Below, in pieces: positions 34,492 through 42,754 of a stretch of 64,000 bases of DNA. Numbering within the stretch: the stretch's first letter is position 1; each line of letters starts with the position of its first letter. This stretch comes from CADCVQ01 sp038260305. GTDB taxonomy: Bacteria; Actinomycetota; Thermoleophilia; Solirubrobacterales; Solirubrobacteraceae. The translations under genes and the position numbers were made by a program. Where the stretch lies: assembly GCA_038260305.1 (NCBI GenBank), contig JBBSNY010000012.1, forward strand, positions 46,281 through 110,280, written 5' to 3'. Below the pieces are notes generated by a model. That model did not search any database. It was not told the DNA's origin and saw only the letters and a list, made by a program, of their open reading frames with translations.

Positions 34492-35688
34492 CCCGGCAGC
34501 ACGCGTCGTGACGCGCGGCTGACGCGCTCGCTTCTCCTCGCGGGCACGCTCGTTGCGGCGCGCGGCCCAGGCGATGATCGGACGCTCGAGGGCGAACCAG
34601 CTCAGCGTGGCGACGGCGGTCGCTGGCACGAGCGCGACCGCGCTGCCGAGCAGCGGGTCCAGCGGCAGCAACCCGTGCCCGCGCAGGAACACGAGCACCG
34701 GCACGTGCCAGAGATAGAAGCCGTAGGAGATCGTGCCGAAGCCGGCCAGCACGCGGTTGCCGAGCACGCGGCCCTGCGGCGCGACCGCGACGGCGCCGAC
34801 GATGAGCGCGAAGCCGATCCCCGACAGCAGGTCGCGGGCGATCGTCTCGTAGGCGCCGACATCGATGCCGGCGGCCGGGATGGCGGCCTTCGTCGTCGCG
34901 TCGATCACGACGAGCGCGAGCCCGCCGAAGATCATCGCGCGGCGCTGCGAGCGGCCGGGAGCGCGGCCGTGTAGCGCGAGCGCCGCGAGCATTCCGAAAG
35001 CGAAGTAGGGCAGCATCGCGGCGAGCGTCTTTGAGAACGTCAGCCCGAGGCCGCGACCGGCGATCGCCCAGTTCCACAGCAGCCCGATCGCCAGCAGCGC
35101 CAGCGGCAGCAGCGCCTGCATGCGCCGGCGCGGCGGCAGCCGAACGGCGAGCCAGCCGATCATCGGCAGCAGCGCATAGAAGCTCACCTCGACGGCCAGC
35201 GACCACATCGGCGGGTCCAGCTTCATGACGCTGGCGGGCGAGGTGTTCTGCGCGAAGACGAAGAACAGTGGCAGCTCGCTCGCCGGCGGCAGGCGCACGC
35301 CCGGGCTGCCCGACAGGCCCCACAGCAGGCCGATCGAGCCGATCAGCGCTACATAGTAGGCGGGCGCGATGCGCGCCGCGCGGGCTCGCAGGTAGCGCCG
35401 CAGGTCGGGCGCCGAGCGCTCGTCGAGCGCCGCAGCGAACCATGGGCGCGACAGCAGGTAGCCACTCAACACGAAGAACAGCACGAGCCCGAGTCGCAGC
35501 TCGTGGACGGCATAGTCGCCGACGGTCGATCGATTCGTCGCGGCCGGCTTCGGCATCGTGTACAGCCACCCGTGAAAGGTGAAGACGGACAGCGCGGCGA
35601 GTCCGCGCAGCCCGTCGATCGATGCCAGTCGACGACCGCTCTTCGCGTGCGTGGCGACCGCCGTCGTAGTGACGTCGGACGCTTGCAT
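34426..35688 (-). CDS. Acyltransferase family 3 (OafA/YrhL-type) membrane protein
   Basis: 420 residues, about ten membrane helices. Conserved opening RLASIDGLRGLAALSVFTFH with the catalytic His, FFVLSGYLLSRPWF, PAYYVALIGSIGLLW, and SLAVEVSFYALLPMIGWLA. These enzymes acylate sugars of surface polysaccharides or peptidoglycan using a cytoplasmic acyl-CoA donor. ATG 35688 was chosen by family start; the frame continues upstream without similarity. The disordered C-terminus overlaps the HxlR gene on the other strand. Confidence 0.88.
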   Translation of the reverse strand: MQASDVTTTAVATHAKSGRRLASIDGLRGLAALSVFTFHGWLYTMPKPAATNRSTVGDYAVHELRLGLVLFFVLSGYLLSRPWFAAALDERSAPDLRRYLRARAARIAPAYYVALIGSIGLLWGLSGSPGVRLPPASELPLFFVFAQNTSPASVMKLDPPMWSLAVEVSFYALLPMIGWLAVRLPPRRRMQALLPLALLAIGLLWNWAIAGRGLGLTFSKTLAAMLPYFAFGMLAALALHGRAPGRSQRRAMIFGGLALVVIDATTKAAIPAAGIDVGAYETIARDLLSGIGFALIVGAVAVAPQGRVLGNRVLAGFGTISYGFYLWHVPVLVFLRGHGLLPLDPLLGSAVALVPATAVATLSWFALERPIIAWAARRNERAREEKRARQPRVTTRAAGSGRGNGGVDRGGREIGGTVRA

Positions 35689-35746
35689 TCGTTCGCCGAC
35701 ACTACCCGGCAGCCCCGCGAAATACGCCGCATGCGACGATGCTGGC

Positions 35747-36190
35747 ATGCATCGCACTGCTTCGAAGAGCTGGCCCGACCATGCGAACGAGGTGCTGCGC
35801 GGCGCCGGACTGCGGACGAGCGCGGGCCGCACCGCCGTCGTCGATCTGCTCGGTCTGCAGAGCTGCCTGCTGACCGCGCAGGAGATCGCCGACCGCCTGC
35901 GCGAGACCGGCAGCGCCGGCTCGACGGCGACGGTCTACCGGGCGCTCGAGACGCTGCACGAGCTCGGCCTCGTGCGCCGCTTCGACTCCGGCGAGGGCGT
36001 CGCGCGCTACGAGCCGGTCGACCCGTCCGGCGACCATCACCATCACGTCGTGATGGAGGACTCCGGCGACGTCGTGCCGTTCGAGGACGAGGAGCTCGAG
36101 CGCGCGATCGAGGGCCTCGGGGAGCGGCTCGGGCTCGTCCTCACGAGCCACGACATCATCCTGCGCGCGCGCCCGGTCGATCCGGCCTGA
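35747..36190 (+). CDS. Fur family metalloregulator
   Basis: 147 residues. Winged helix LRTSAGRTAVVDLLGLQSCL, recognition region GSAGSTATVYRALETLHELG, and a His-rich metal site GDHHHHVVMEDSGDVVPFED. The C-terminal CxxC zinc sites of typical Fur/Zur are absent: the DCGxV position reads DSGDV, and no C-terminal Cys pair follows. Sensed metal is uncertain. Divergent from the acyltransferase gene with only 58 bp between, so the two could share control. Confidence 0.9.
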   Translation: MHRTASKSWPDHANEVLRGAGLRTSAGRTAVVDLLGLQSCLLTAQEIADRLRETGSAGSTATVYRALETLHELGLVRRFDSGEGVARYEPVDPSGDHHHHVVMEDSGDVVPFEDEELERAIEGLGERLGLVLTSHDIILRARPVDPA

Positions 36191-36247
36191 GCTGAACGAG
36201 CGCCTGCAGCGGCAGGAGCGCGCGCCCACGCCGCGAACGCTCCCAGC

Positions 36248-37498
36248 ATGCGCCACCGCCCGCTGTACGAAGCGCTCAGCGCGTTCGCCGAGGAGGCCGC
36301 CTTCCAGCTCTCCGGCGAGACCGCTGACGGGGCCGAGGTCCCGTTCGAGCTCGTCGAGACGCGTGGCGCGCGCCGTGACACGCCGCTGTACTGCTACCGG
36401 CCGCTGACCGGCGACTTCATCCGCGAGCACCTCGGGGTCTTCAGCCGCATGCCGTCCTACCCGGCGGCGGCGCGGGCGCTCGCCGGCCTCGACGGGATCG
36501 ACGCCTACCTGCGCGAGCAGGGCGAGCCGCGGATCCCCGACGATCTGCGCCAGCGCGCCGACGCGGCGCTGCGGGTCTTCATCAGTCGCGTCTTCAGTGA
36601 GGCGACGGAGTTCGTCATCACCCCCGAGCGCTTCGAGCGCGCCTACACGGAGATCGAGGGCGCGCTGTTTGCAGGCTCGACCGACGCGGTCGTCGTCGTG
36701 CCGGTGCTGGGCCTGCGGATCGCCTCGGCGGAGGTCGCGCTCGGCCAGGGACTGTCGCTCGTGCGCGGCGACGAGCTCGCGGGCGCGCCGGCCGATGCCG
36801 TGTGGGGCGTCAGCGCCGACGAGCCGTGCGTGCTGGCGTGCCTGACGCTGCCCGGTGGCCCGGGCGCCGCGGTGCCGATGGCCGAGGCGCGCGTGCGCTT
36901 CCGCCGGCTGCTGAGCGCGCTGCGCCTGTTCGACCCCGCGCGCGTCGCGCTGGCGCCCGTCGCGTGGGAGCGCGTCGGCGCGGGACCGTGGTCGCTCGGC
37001 GACCTCGGCACCGGTGGCCGCCCACACGGCGTGCTCGAGGTCGACGAGGACACGGAGGACGAGCTACGCGCCTTCATCTCGCTCGTGACCCGCCGCACGC
37101 CGCGCGCCGGTGAGCTCGCGTGGGCGCTGCGCCGCTACGAGCTCGGCTGCGAGCGGCCGAGCCTGTTCGAGGCGCTGACCGATCACCTGCTGGCGCTGCG
37201 CGCGCTGCTCGAGCCCGAGGGGCCGGCGAGCGGCCGCCTCGCGGGCCGCGTCGCGGCGCTGTGCGCGAACGAGTCCGAGCGCGCCGCGGTGACCGAGCGG
37301 ATCGCGCACGCGGTGTCGCTCGAGCGCTCCGTGATCGCCGGGATCGCGCCGACCGACGGTGGCATCCAGATGCTGCTCGCCGAGCTGACGGCCTACCTGC
37401 GCGCCCTGCTGCGCGACGTGCTGTGCGGCCACCTGGACTCCGACCTGCGCACGGTCGCCGACCGGCTGCTGGCCGAGGCGGGCGCGACCGCCGCCTGA
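36248..37498 (+). CDS. Hypothetical protein (possible degenerate HEPN-like C-terminus)
   Basis: 416 residues, soluble, acidic, no clear family. The last 130 residues are helical and resemble the Apea-like HEPN pattern (SLFEALTDHLLALRALLEPE, RLAGRVAALCANESERAAVT, HAVSLERSVIAGIAP), but the catalytic His of the HEPN RxxxxH motif is not present (LERSVIAGI). The N-terminal 280 residues alternate strands and helices. Nothing in the neighbourhood (fur upstream, ArsA converging) points to a role. Confidence 0.55.
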   Translation: MRHRPLYEALSAFAEEAAFQLSGETADGAEVPFELVETRGARRDTPLYCYRPLTGDFIREHLGVFSRMPSYPAAARALAGLDGIDAYLREQGEPRIPDDLRQRADAALRVFISRVFSEATEFVITPERFERAYTEIEGALFAGSTDAVVVVPVLGLRIASAEVALGQGLSLVRGDELAGAPADAVWGVSADEPCVLACLTLPGGPGAAVPMAEARVRFRRLLSALRLFDPARVALAPVAWERVGAGPWSLGDLGTGGRPHGVLEVDEDTEDELRAFISLVTRRTPRAGELAWALRRYELGCERPSLFEALTDHLLALRALLEPEGPASGRLAGRVAALCANESERAAVTERIAHAVSLERSVIAGIAPTDGGIQMLLAELTAYLRALLRDVLCGHLDSDLRTVADRLLAEAGATAA

Positions 37499-37530
37499 GC
37501 AGGTTGGGCGCGTCGCCGGCGGCCCGTGCC

Positions 37531-38670
37531 CTACATGAGCGCGTCGCGCAGCGCGATCAGGCCTTCGATGTCCTGCACCTCGCCGTCCAGGCGCGCGACG
37601 ACGATCGGGTCGGGCTCGTCGAGCTCGGCCTGCAGGCGCGCGATCGACGCCGCGTCGTGGGCGGCGACCTGCACGAGGTCCGAGACGCTGGCGGCGACCT
37701 TCGCGGCGAGCGCGCCCTCGATGCCGGCCTCGCGCAGTTGCGCGGCGACCAGCTCGGGGTCGCCCGCGCCGGGGTCGGCGACGTTGACGCGGTTGACGAT
37801 CAGGCCGCCGAACGCCATCCGCGCCTCGCGCAGCTTGCCGCGGAAGAAGATCGCCTCGGCGACGGGCTCGCGCTCGGGCGAGGTGACGACGAGAAACGTC
37901 GTCGCGGGGTCGGCGAGCAGCGCCTTGACGCCGGCCGCGCGCTCCTTGAAGCCGTCCATCAGCCCCGACAGCGCGCGGAAGAAGACCGCGATGTCGTCCA
38001 TCAGGTCGACGCCGGTCAGGCGCTTGAGGATCGTGAAGACGACCGCCGTGCCCTTGCTCATGACCCGCGCCGCGATGCCGGTCGGCACGAGCAGGAGCTT
38101 CAGGGCGCGGCCCTCGAAGAAGTCCGTCAGGCGGTCGGGCGCGTCGAGGAAGTCCAGCGCGTTGCGCGACGGCGGCGTGTCGAGCACGAGCACGTCGAAG
38201 CCGCCCTCGCGGTGCAGGTCGTAGAGCTTCGCGACGGCGGTGAACTCCTGCGACCCCGCGACCGCGTTCGAGAGCTGCTGGTAGATGCGGTTGCCGAGCA
38301 CGTCCTCGCGAGTGCGGTCGTCGGGCGACAGGCGCGCGATGAGGTCGTCGAACGTCGCCTTCGGGTCGAGCATCATCGCCCACAGCTCGCCGGTGCCAAG
38401 CTCCGCGCCGTGCTCGGCGAGCAGCGCGGGGTCGATCCGGCGCGGGTCGTTGCCGAGCTCGTCGAGCCCGAGCGACTCGGCGAGCCGCCGCGCGGGGTCG
38501 ATCGTGACGACCGCGACACGCTGGCCGGACGCCGCGAGGCCGAGCGCCAGCGCCGCTGAGGCGGTCGTCTTGCCGACGCCGCCCGAGCCCGCGACGATGA
38601 CGACGCGCTTGCCGTCGAGGCGTTCGGCGAGGCCGCTGTGCGGGGCACGTGGCGCGCCGTCAACGGTCAC
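37531..38670 (-). CDS. ArsA family ATPase, first of a pair
   Basis: 379 residues. P-loop VAGSGGVGKTTASAALALG near residue 30, switch I-like VVTIDPARRLAESLG, switch II VLVLDTPPSRNALDFLD. Members handle membrane proteins or anions; actinobacteria commonly carry two adjacent ArsA genes forming a heteromer (known pattern). No arsenic gene is near, so arsenite export is unlikely. GTG 38670 is fixed by a GAGGAGA ribosome binding site. Last gene of the vapB-vapC-arsA-arsA string. Confidence 0.85.
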   Translation of the reverse strand: MTVDGAPRAPHSGLAERLDGKRVVIVAGSGGVGKTTASAALALGLAASGQRVAVVTIDPARRLAESLGLDELGNDPRRIDPALLAEHGAELGTGELWAMMLDPKATFDDLIARLSPDDRTREDVLGNRIYQQLSNAVAGSQEFTAVAKLYDLHREGGFDVLVLDTPPSRNALDFLDAPDRLTDFFEGRALKLLLVPTGIAARVMSKGTAVVFTILKRLTGVDLMDDIAVFFRALSGLMDGFKERAAGVKALLADPATTFLVVTSPEREPVAEAIFFRGKLREARMAFGGLIVNRVNVADPGAGDPELVAAQLREAGIEGALAAKVAASVSDLVQVAAHDAASIARLQAELDEPDPIVVARLDGEVQDIEGLIALRDALM

Positions 38671-38728
38671 GATCTCTCCTCGGGCGTACGCTCGAGGTGC
38701 GCCGCGAGCTCGCCGACTGGGGCGTTCG

Positions 38729-39655
38729 TCACGCGTGCGCTCCGGTTGTGACGTCGAGCTGCGGGGCAAGCTCGTCGGCGAGGCGCTCGAGGTCGGGGCC
38801 GCCTGGGTGCAACGCGAGCAGGGCGGGCACCTGGTCGCAGAGCTCGGCGAGGCGAGCGACCTGTGCGCGCTGGCGCAGCGCGCGGGCGTGGCCGTGCAGC
38901 GCCCGCGCCACGGCCGGGTGTGCGGCGTGGTCCTCGAGTCGGCGGGCCTCGTCGTCGTCGAAGCGGTCGGCGTCGAGCGCGTTGACGATGACCCGCTCGA
39001 GCTCGAGGCCCATGGTCGAGCGCAGCGAGGTGCGGAGCTCGCCGGTCTCGGTGACCGCGAGCTCCTCCGCCTTCGCGACGGCGATGACGGCGGTCATCGT
39101 CGGATCGGACAGGGTCGAGTCGATCTTCTTGCCCTGGCGCGCGACGGGACCGCTGCCGGCTGCGGCCGCGAACGTCCGCGGCGCGCTCAGCACCGCGACG
39201 CCGTGGCCGGTCGCGGGGGCGTCGACGACGACGAGGTCGTAGGCGTCGGCGCCGGGGGTGCGGCGCTCGAGCTGGGCGAGCTCCCACAGTTTGCCGACGG
39301 TCAGTAGCTCGCGCATGCCGGGCGTGGCCGCGGCGAGCAGCCCGAAGACGCGGCTGCGGGCGAGGATGTCGGCGATCGGGCCGCGCGGGAGTTGGTCGCG
39401 CAGGTACTCCTCAAGCGCGTCCTGCGGGTCGATCGAGATGTGAAAGAGGCCGGGGGCGAGCTCGATCTCCTCGAACGGCTCGGCGCCGGCGCGGTCGAAC
39501 GCGCTCGCGACGTCGCCACGGCGGGCGACCTCGGCGACGATCGTGCGCTTGCCGGCGCGCGCCGCCACGAGCCCAAGCGCCGCGGCGACCGTCGTCTTGC
39601 CGACGCCGCCCTTGCCGGTGACGACGAGCAGGCGGTGATCGAGCAGGGCGCTCAC
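38729..39655 (-). CDS. ArsA family ATPase, second of a pair
   Basis: 308 residues: P-loop VVTGKGGVGKTTVAAALGLV near residue 15, AEVARRGDVASAFD, and VVVDAPATGHGVAVLSAP as the switch II region. Shorter than its partner; the C-terminus is helical. The GTG start (39655) overlaps the stop of a PIN toxin gene in GTGA, so translation is coupled to the toxin-antitoxin pair. The 58-nt gap to the other ArsA gene suggests one transcript. Confidence 0.85.
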   Translation of the reverse strand: MSALLDHRLLVVTGKGGVGKTTVAAALGLVAARAGKRTIVAEVARRGDVASAFDRAGAEPFEEIELAPGLFHISIDPQDALEEYLRDQLPRGPIADILARSRVFGLLAAATPGMRELLTVGKLWELAQLERRTPGADAYDLVVVDAPATGHGVAVLSAPRTFAAAAGSGPVARQGKKIDSTLSDPTMTAVIAVAKAEELAVTETGELRTSLRSTMGLELERVIVNALDADRFDDDEARRLEDHAAHPAVARALHGHARALRQRAQVARLAELCDQVPALLALHPGGPDLERLADELAPQLDVTTGAHA

Positions 39656-40074
39656 GCGTCGGCCGGCAGCAGCGTGAACGCGTCGCCGTGCAGTGGCCGG
39701 ACGGCGCGGAAGTGGCGTTCGTCGAACGTGAGGATGCGGGTGCAGCGCAGCCGCGCGGCGATGACGACGATCGACAGGTCCGCGAGTCCGAGACGGAGGT
39801 CCGCGTACTGTCGCTCGAGCCTGGCGATGCGCGAGTACTCCAGGGTGGTCAGGCACTCGACCTCGAATTGGCCCGAGGCGAGGTCCTCGAGGTACAGGCA
39901 GCGGGCAGCCTCGCCGATCCTCGCGCCGATGAGATAGTCCGCCTCGGCGGTGACGGGGGCCGGGATCACGAGCGATCCCGGCTCGGTCAGCATGACCGTC
40001 TGGACCGCCGCGTAGCGCGGGTCTGCTTCGTCGGCGAACGCGACAAGTGGACCCGCGTCGATGACGACGGTCAC
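39652..40074 (-). CDS. vapC: VapC-type PIN-domain toxin
   Basis: 140 residues: VVIDAGPLVAFADEADPR with the first Asp, PAPVTAEADYLIG with the Glu, LRLGLADLSIVVIAARL with the third acidic, and RILTFDERHFRAVRPL with the last. Starts in a GTGA overlap with the antitoxin stop and ends in a GTGA overlap with an ArsA ATPase start, so it is sandwiched in one coupled operon. Confidence 0.9.
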   Translation of the reverse strand: MTVVIDAGPLVAFADEADPRYAAVQTVMLTEPGSLVIPAPVTAEADYLIGARIGEAARCLYLEDLASGQFEVECLTTLEYSRIARLERQYADLRLGLADLSIVVIAARLRCTRILTFDERHFRAVRPLHGDAFTLLPADA

Positions 40075-40298
40075 TCGCCGAAGCCCTCGTACAGCTCCTC
40101 GTCGGGGATGTCGGCGACCGATCGACCGTCGCCGCGTCCGGCGCCCATCATCCCGAAGTTCCGGTCGCCGACGACCGGTGGCTCGTAGCGGGCGATCGCG
40201 TCGCGGATGATCGCCGCCTGGGGTCGTCCCTCGCGCTCGGCGAGGTAGGCGAGGCGCTCGGCGTCGGAGTCGCTGAGGTAGACGCTCGTCTTGCGCAT
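40071..40298 (-). CDS. vapB: Ribbon-helix-helix antitoxin (VapB)
   Basis: 75 residues. RHH start MRKTSVYLSDSDAERLAYLA and helix GRPQAAIIRDAIARYE, then a C-terminal tail (SVADIPDEELYEGF) that should bind the PIN toxin. ATG 40298 has TACCCT 6 nt upstream and a CGTAGGG direct repeat over the promoter. Confidence 0.9.
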   Translation of the reverse strand: MRKTSVYLSDSDAERLAYLAEREGRPQAAIIRDAIARYEPPVVGDRNFGMMGAGRGDGRSVADIPDEELYEGFGE

Positions 40299-40301
40299 CA
40301 A

Positions 40302-40320
40302 CGTAGGGTAACGCGTAGGG
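40302..40320 (-). promoter_or_regulatory. Leaderless vapB promoter with direct-repeat operator
   Basis: The minus-strand -10 box TACCCT (40305-40310) is 6 nt before ATG 40298. CGTAGGG occurs at 40302-40308 and 40314-40320, 12 bp apart, one copy on the -10 and one just upstream. Confidence 0.5.
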
Positions 40321-40323
40321 CAG

Positions 40324-41232
40324 TCACGGCTCGCCGTCCCAGTAGTCGACCGCCTCGACGCGCGCGGCGACCTTGAGGCCGCCGAACAGGACCTTGCCCG
40401 AGTCCGGGTACCAGCACATGTCGCTCGCGTCGCGGGTGCCGTAGGCCAGCAGCGTCATGCCGCCGGCGCCGGCCGCGAAGCTGTGCGCGACGCCGGTCGC
40501 CGGCGGGCGCGCGACGACCGATCCGGCGTGCACCGGGTGCTCCTCGTCGCCGAGCAGCACCGTGCCGTCGCCGTCGAGTACGACGAACAGCTCCTCCTCG
40601 ACGGAGTGACAGTGGCGCGGCGACGAGTACGTGCCCGCGTCGATCGTCACGTGCTGGAGGCCGCTGCGCACCGACCCCGCGGCGCGGCCGAGGTTGCGCC
40701 GGATCCGGGCGATGCGACCACGCGCCAGCGGCTCGCCGGGTACGTCCTCGAGCGCGACGATCGTGTGCGGGCGGGGCGCGATCGGCGGCAGCTCGTCGAT
40801 CGGCGGCTCGGCGGCGAACGGGTGCGGCGCGTCGGCGGGCAGCCAGCGCCCGCCGACCCACATGACGCCGGCGCGTGGCAGCTGGGTCAGCCCGGTCGGC
40901 GAGCCGCTGCCAAAGGCGAGCACCTCGAGCATCTCATCGCCGGCGACGAGCGTGTGCGCCCGCTCGGACGGGCGATGGACGAGCACGTCACCGGCGCCGA
41001 TCTCGTGCAGGATGTCGTCCTGCCAGCTGAATCCCGAGCCCGACAGCACGAAGAAGATCTCCTCCTCGTCGGCGTGGACGTGCAGCGGCATCGGCCGGCA
41101 GCCGGCGGCGATCCGGTAGCGGCTTAGGCCGATGTCCCGCGAGCCCGCGGCGGCGGACAGCCGCTGGCGCTCGCAGCGCAGATCGCCGTGCTCGTGCGCC
41201 GACCACGGAACGTCGTCGATGTGACAGAGCAT
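40324..41232 (-). CDS. Two-domain cupin protein
   Basis: 302 residues with two cupin folds. Domain 1 has metal-site HVHADEEEIFFVLSGSG and a later SERAHTLV; domain 2 has PRHCHSVEEELFVVLDGDG and TGVAHSFAAG. Both keep His/Glu residues for a metal. Such bicupins include dioxygenases and sugar-binding proteins; no specific activity can be assigned. ATG 41232 has TACCAT 8 nt upstream. Confidence 0.85.
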   Translation of the reverse strand: MLCHIDDVPWSAHEHGDLRCERQRLSAAAGSRDIGLSRYRIAAGCRPMPLHVHADEEEIFFVLSGSGFSWQDDILHEIGAGDVLVHRPSERAHTLVAGDEMLEVLAFGSGSPTGLTQLPRAGVMWVGGRWLPADAPHPFAAEPPIDELPPIAPRPHTIVALEDVPGEPLARGRIARIRRNLGRAAGSVRSGLQHVTIDAGTYSSPRHCHSVEEELFVVLDGDGTVLLGDEEHPVHAGSVVARPPATGVAHSFAAGAGGMTLLAYGTRDASDMCWYPDSGKVLFGGLKVAARVEAVDYWDGEP

Positions 41233-41240
41233 CGCGAGCG

Positions 41241-41246
41241 ATGGTA
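41241..41246 (-). promoter_or_regulatory. Leaderless -10 box TACCAT
   Basis: On the minus strand TACCAT lies 8 nt before the bicupin ATG; no ribosome binding site lies between. Confidence 0.4.
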
Positions 41247-41253
41247 GTCGCCG

Positions 41254-42078
41254 TCAGGCGGCGCGGAACAGCTCGATGTCCCCGCTGCCGGTGCGAGCGC
41301 GCACGGTGATCGGCCGCTGTGGTGCCGTGCTCGGCGCATCGTCGATCGGCAGGTCGGTGTGCACGCGTCCCGCTCCCGTCGTGGCATCCACGTGCGCGGC
41401 GGTGCCGGCCGGCAGGCCGATGCTCATCGCTCCTGAGCCGCTCGCCAGGTCGACGTCCGCGTGGACCGAAGCCAGCCGTGCGCTGCCCGATCCCGTGCGC
41501 GACTGGACCGCGCCGTGCACCTCGCCGACGTCGAGCAGGCCGCGTCCGCTGCCGTGCTGGAGCGAGCCCTCGATGACGCCGAAGCGCGCCTCACCCGAGC
41601 CGGACCGGATCGCGACCGAACCGCTGACGCGCTCCACCCGGCTGCGGGCACCGGCGTAGCGCAGCAGCAGATCGCCGTCAACGTGACCGAGCGTGATCGC
41701 ACCCGAGCCGGTGATGATGTCGGCACCGCCGCAACGTCCCACGACGGTGACCGGAGCGTCCGCCGCCGCGATCTTGAGGGCGGTGCCCGTCGGAACGGTG
41801 ATGGCGACCGTGACGCCGTCGCGCGAGCGCTGGCGCAGGCGTGAGACGAGGTCCGCCAGGCCGCCCTCGCGCGGCGCCGCGACGGTCAGCGTCCGCCCGA
41901 CGAGCTCCACAGTGAACTCGGCGGCGAGCTCCTCCGCCCCGGGGTTGGGCGCAAGGTCGACCGTGGCGCTCTCGAGGTCGTCGGCCGTACGGACGACGAC
42001 CGCGCCGCGCCCGATCCGAACCGACAGGTTGATCGGGCCGGGCAGCGGAAACGTCTTCGTGATGAGGGGGGTGGTCAT
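41254..42078 (-). CDS. DUF4097-like beta-repeat protein
   Basis: 274 residues of repeated short strands with Gly-Ser turns (TGSGAITLGHVDGDLLLR, RSGSGEARFGVIEGSLQ, RTGSGSARLASVHADVD, GSGAMSIGLPAGTAAHVDAT), the layout of DUF4097 adhesin-like beta-helix proteins. No signal peptide, so despite the family name it probably stays in the cytoplasm. AGGAG precedes ATG 42078. It is 9 nt after the stop of an RHH protein gene and is surely co-transcribed with it. Confidence 0.8.
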   Translation of the reverse strand: MTTPLITKTFPLPGPINLSVRIGRGAVVVRTADDLESATVDLAPNPGAEELAAEFTVELVGRTLTVAAPREGGLADLVSRLRQRSRDGVTVAITVPTGTALKIAAADAPVTVVGRCGGADIITGSGAITLGHVDGDLLLRYAGARSRVERVSGSVAIRSGSGEARFGVIEGSLQHGSGRGLLDVGEVHGAVQSRTGSGSARLASVHADVDLASGSGAMSIGLPAGTAAHVDATTGAGRVHTDLPIDDAPSTAPQRPITVRARTGSGDIELFRAA

Positions 42079-42087
42079 GTGGGTCTC

Positions 42088-42594
42088 CTAGCCGTTGATC
42101 CAGCCGCTGATGTGGTGGGCTTCGCTGCGCCGACCGCGGCCTAGGTCGCCGTGGCCGGTGTCGGGACCAGCCGGCGCGAGCGCGGAGCCGGCCGCGCGGA
42201 CGAGCCACGTGTTCACGGACACGCCGTCGCGTTCGGCCGCGGCGTCGATGTCGGCCTTCAGCGCATCGCTGAGGCGCAGCGAGATGCGGGCGTTCGGCTC
42301 GCCGTCGGCGGGTCGGGCCGGCGACGCGTCATCGGTGGGCGCGACGCTGCGAACGTCGATGGCGACGTCGTCGTGCGCGATGCGGACGGCGACCGCGGGC
42401 GATCCAGGGTGGTCCAGCAGCGCGGCGGTGATTTCGTCGGCGATTTCGGAGACCGCGGCCAGCAGAGCCAGCCGCAACGCCGGCACGGCGGCGGTCGAGA
42501 GGGCTTCGGCGATCTCGCGGGTGCGGTCGTCGCCGAGTGCGGCAGCCGCGACGAGCTGCTCGTGGACGCGGGAAAGGTGGGTGTCGATCTGCAT
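42088..42594 (-). CDS. Ribbon-helix-helix/HicB-like regulator paired with DUF4097 protein
   Basis: 168 residues. The N-terminal 70 residues are helical (HLSRVHEQLVAAAALGDDRT, TREIAEALSTAAVPALRLAL), the middle is acidic, and the C-terminus holds an RHH-type DNA-binding segment (ARISLRLSDALKADIDAAAE, GVSVNTWLVRAAGSAL) as in HicB antitoxins. Its own promoter carries two direct repeats, so it probably represses the two-gene unit. Whether the DUF4097 partner is a toxin or an effector is not known. Confidence 0.75.
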   Translation of the reverse strand: MQIDTHLSRVHEQLVAAAALGDDRTREIAEALSTAAVPALRLALLAAVSEIADEITAALLDHPGSPAVAVRIAHDDVAIDVRSVAPTDDASPARPADGEPNARISLRLSDALKADIDAAAERDGVSVNTWLVRAAGSALAPAGPDTGHGDLGRGRRSEAHHISGWING

Positions 42595-42629
42595 GACATC
42601 ATTATGACATCATTTTGGCATCTTTGCAA
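42593..42629 (-). promoter_or_regulatory. Promoter (TTGCAA-17-CATAAT) with two operator-like direct repeats
   Basis: On the minus strand the -35 TTGCAA (42624-42629) and -10 CATAAT (42601-42606) are 17 bp apart, and the -10 is 6 nt before ATG 42594. ATGACATCAT occurs at 42593-42602 and 42604-42613, 11 bp apart. One copy overlaps the start codon, the other the -10. The AT-rich patch contrasts with its surroundings. Confidence 0.65.
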
Positions 42630-42754
42630 CAGTCGTCGTGCCGCTGTGCGCCGCTTCAGGGGTTAGGTGTGCTTACACCATGGGTCCCTGGTCGCGGTCA
42701 GGCCGCGGCTCGAACATCGCGGTGCAAGCCCAAACCACTTCCTGAGGGGGAACC

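Noticed and set aside
37531..39655. Arsenic resistance locus
   Set aside because: The two ArsA proteins have no arsB, arsC, arsR or acr3 nearby; paired ArsA ATPases are common in actinobacteria for other roles.
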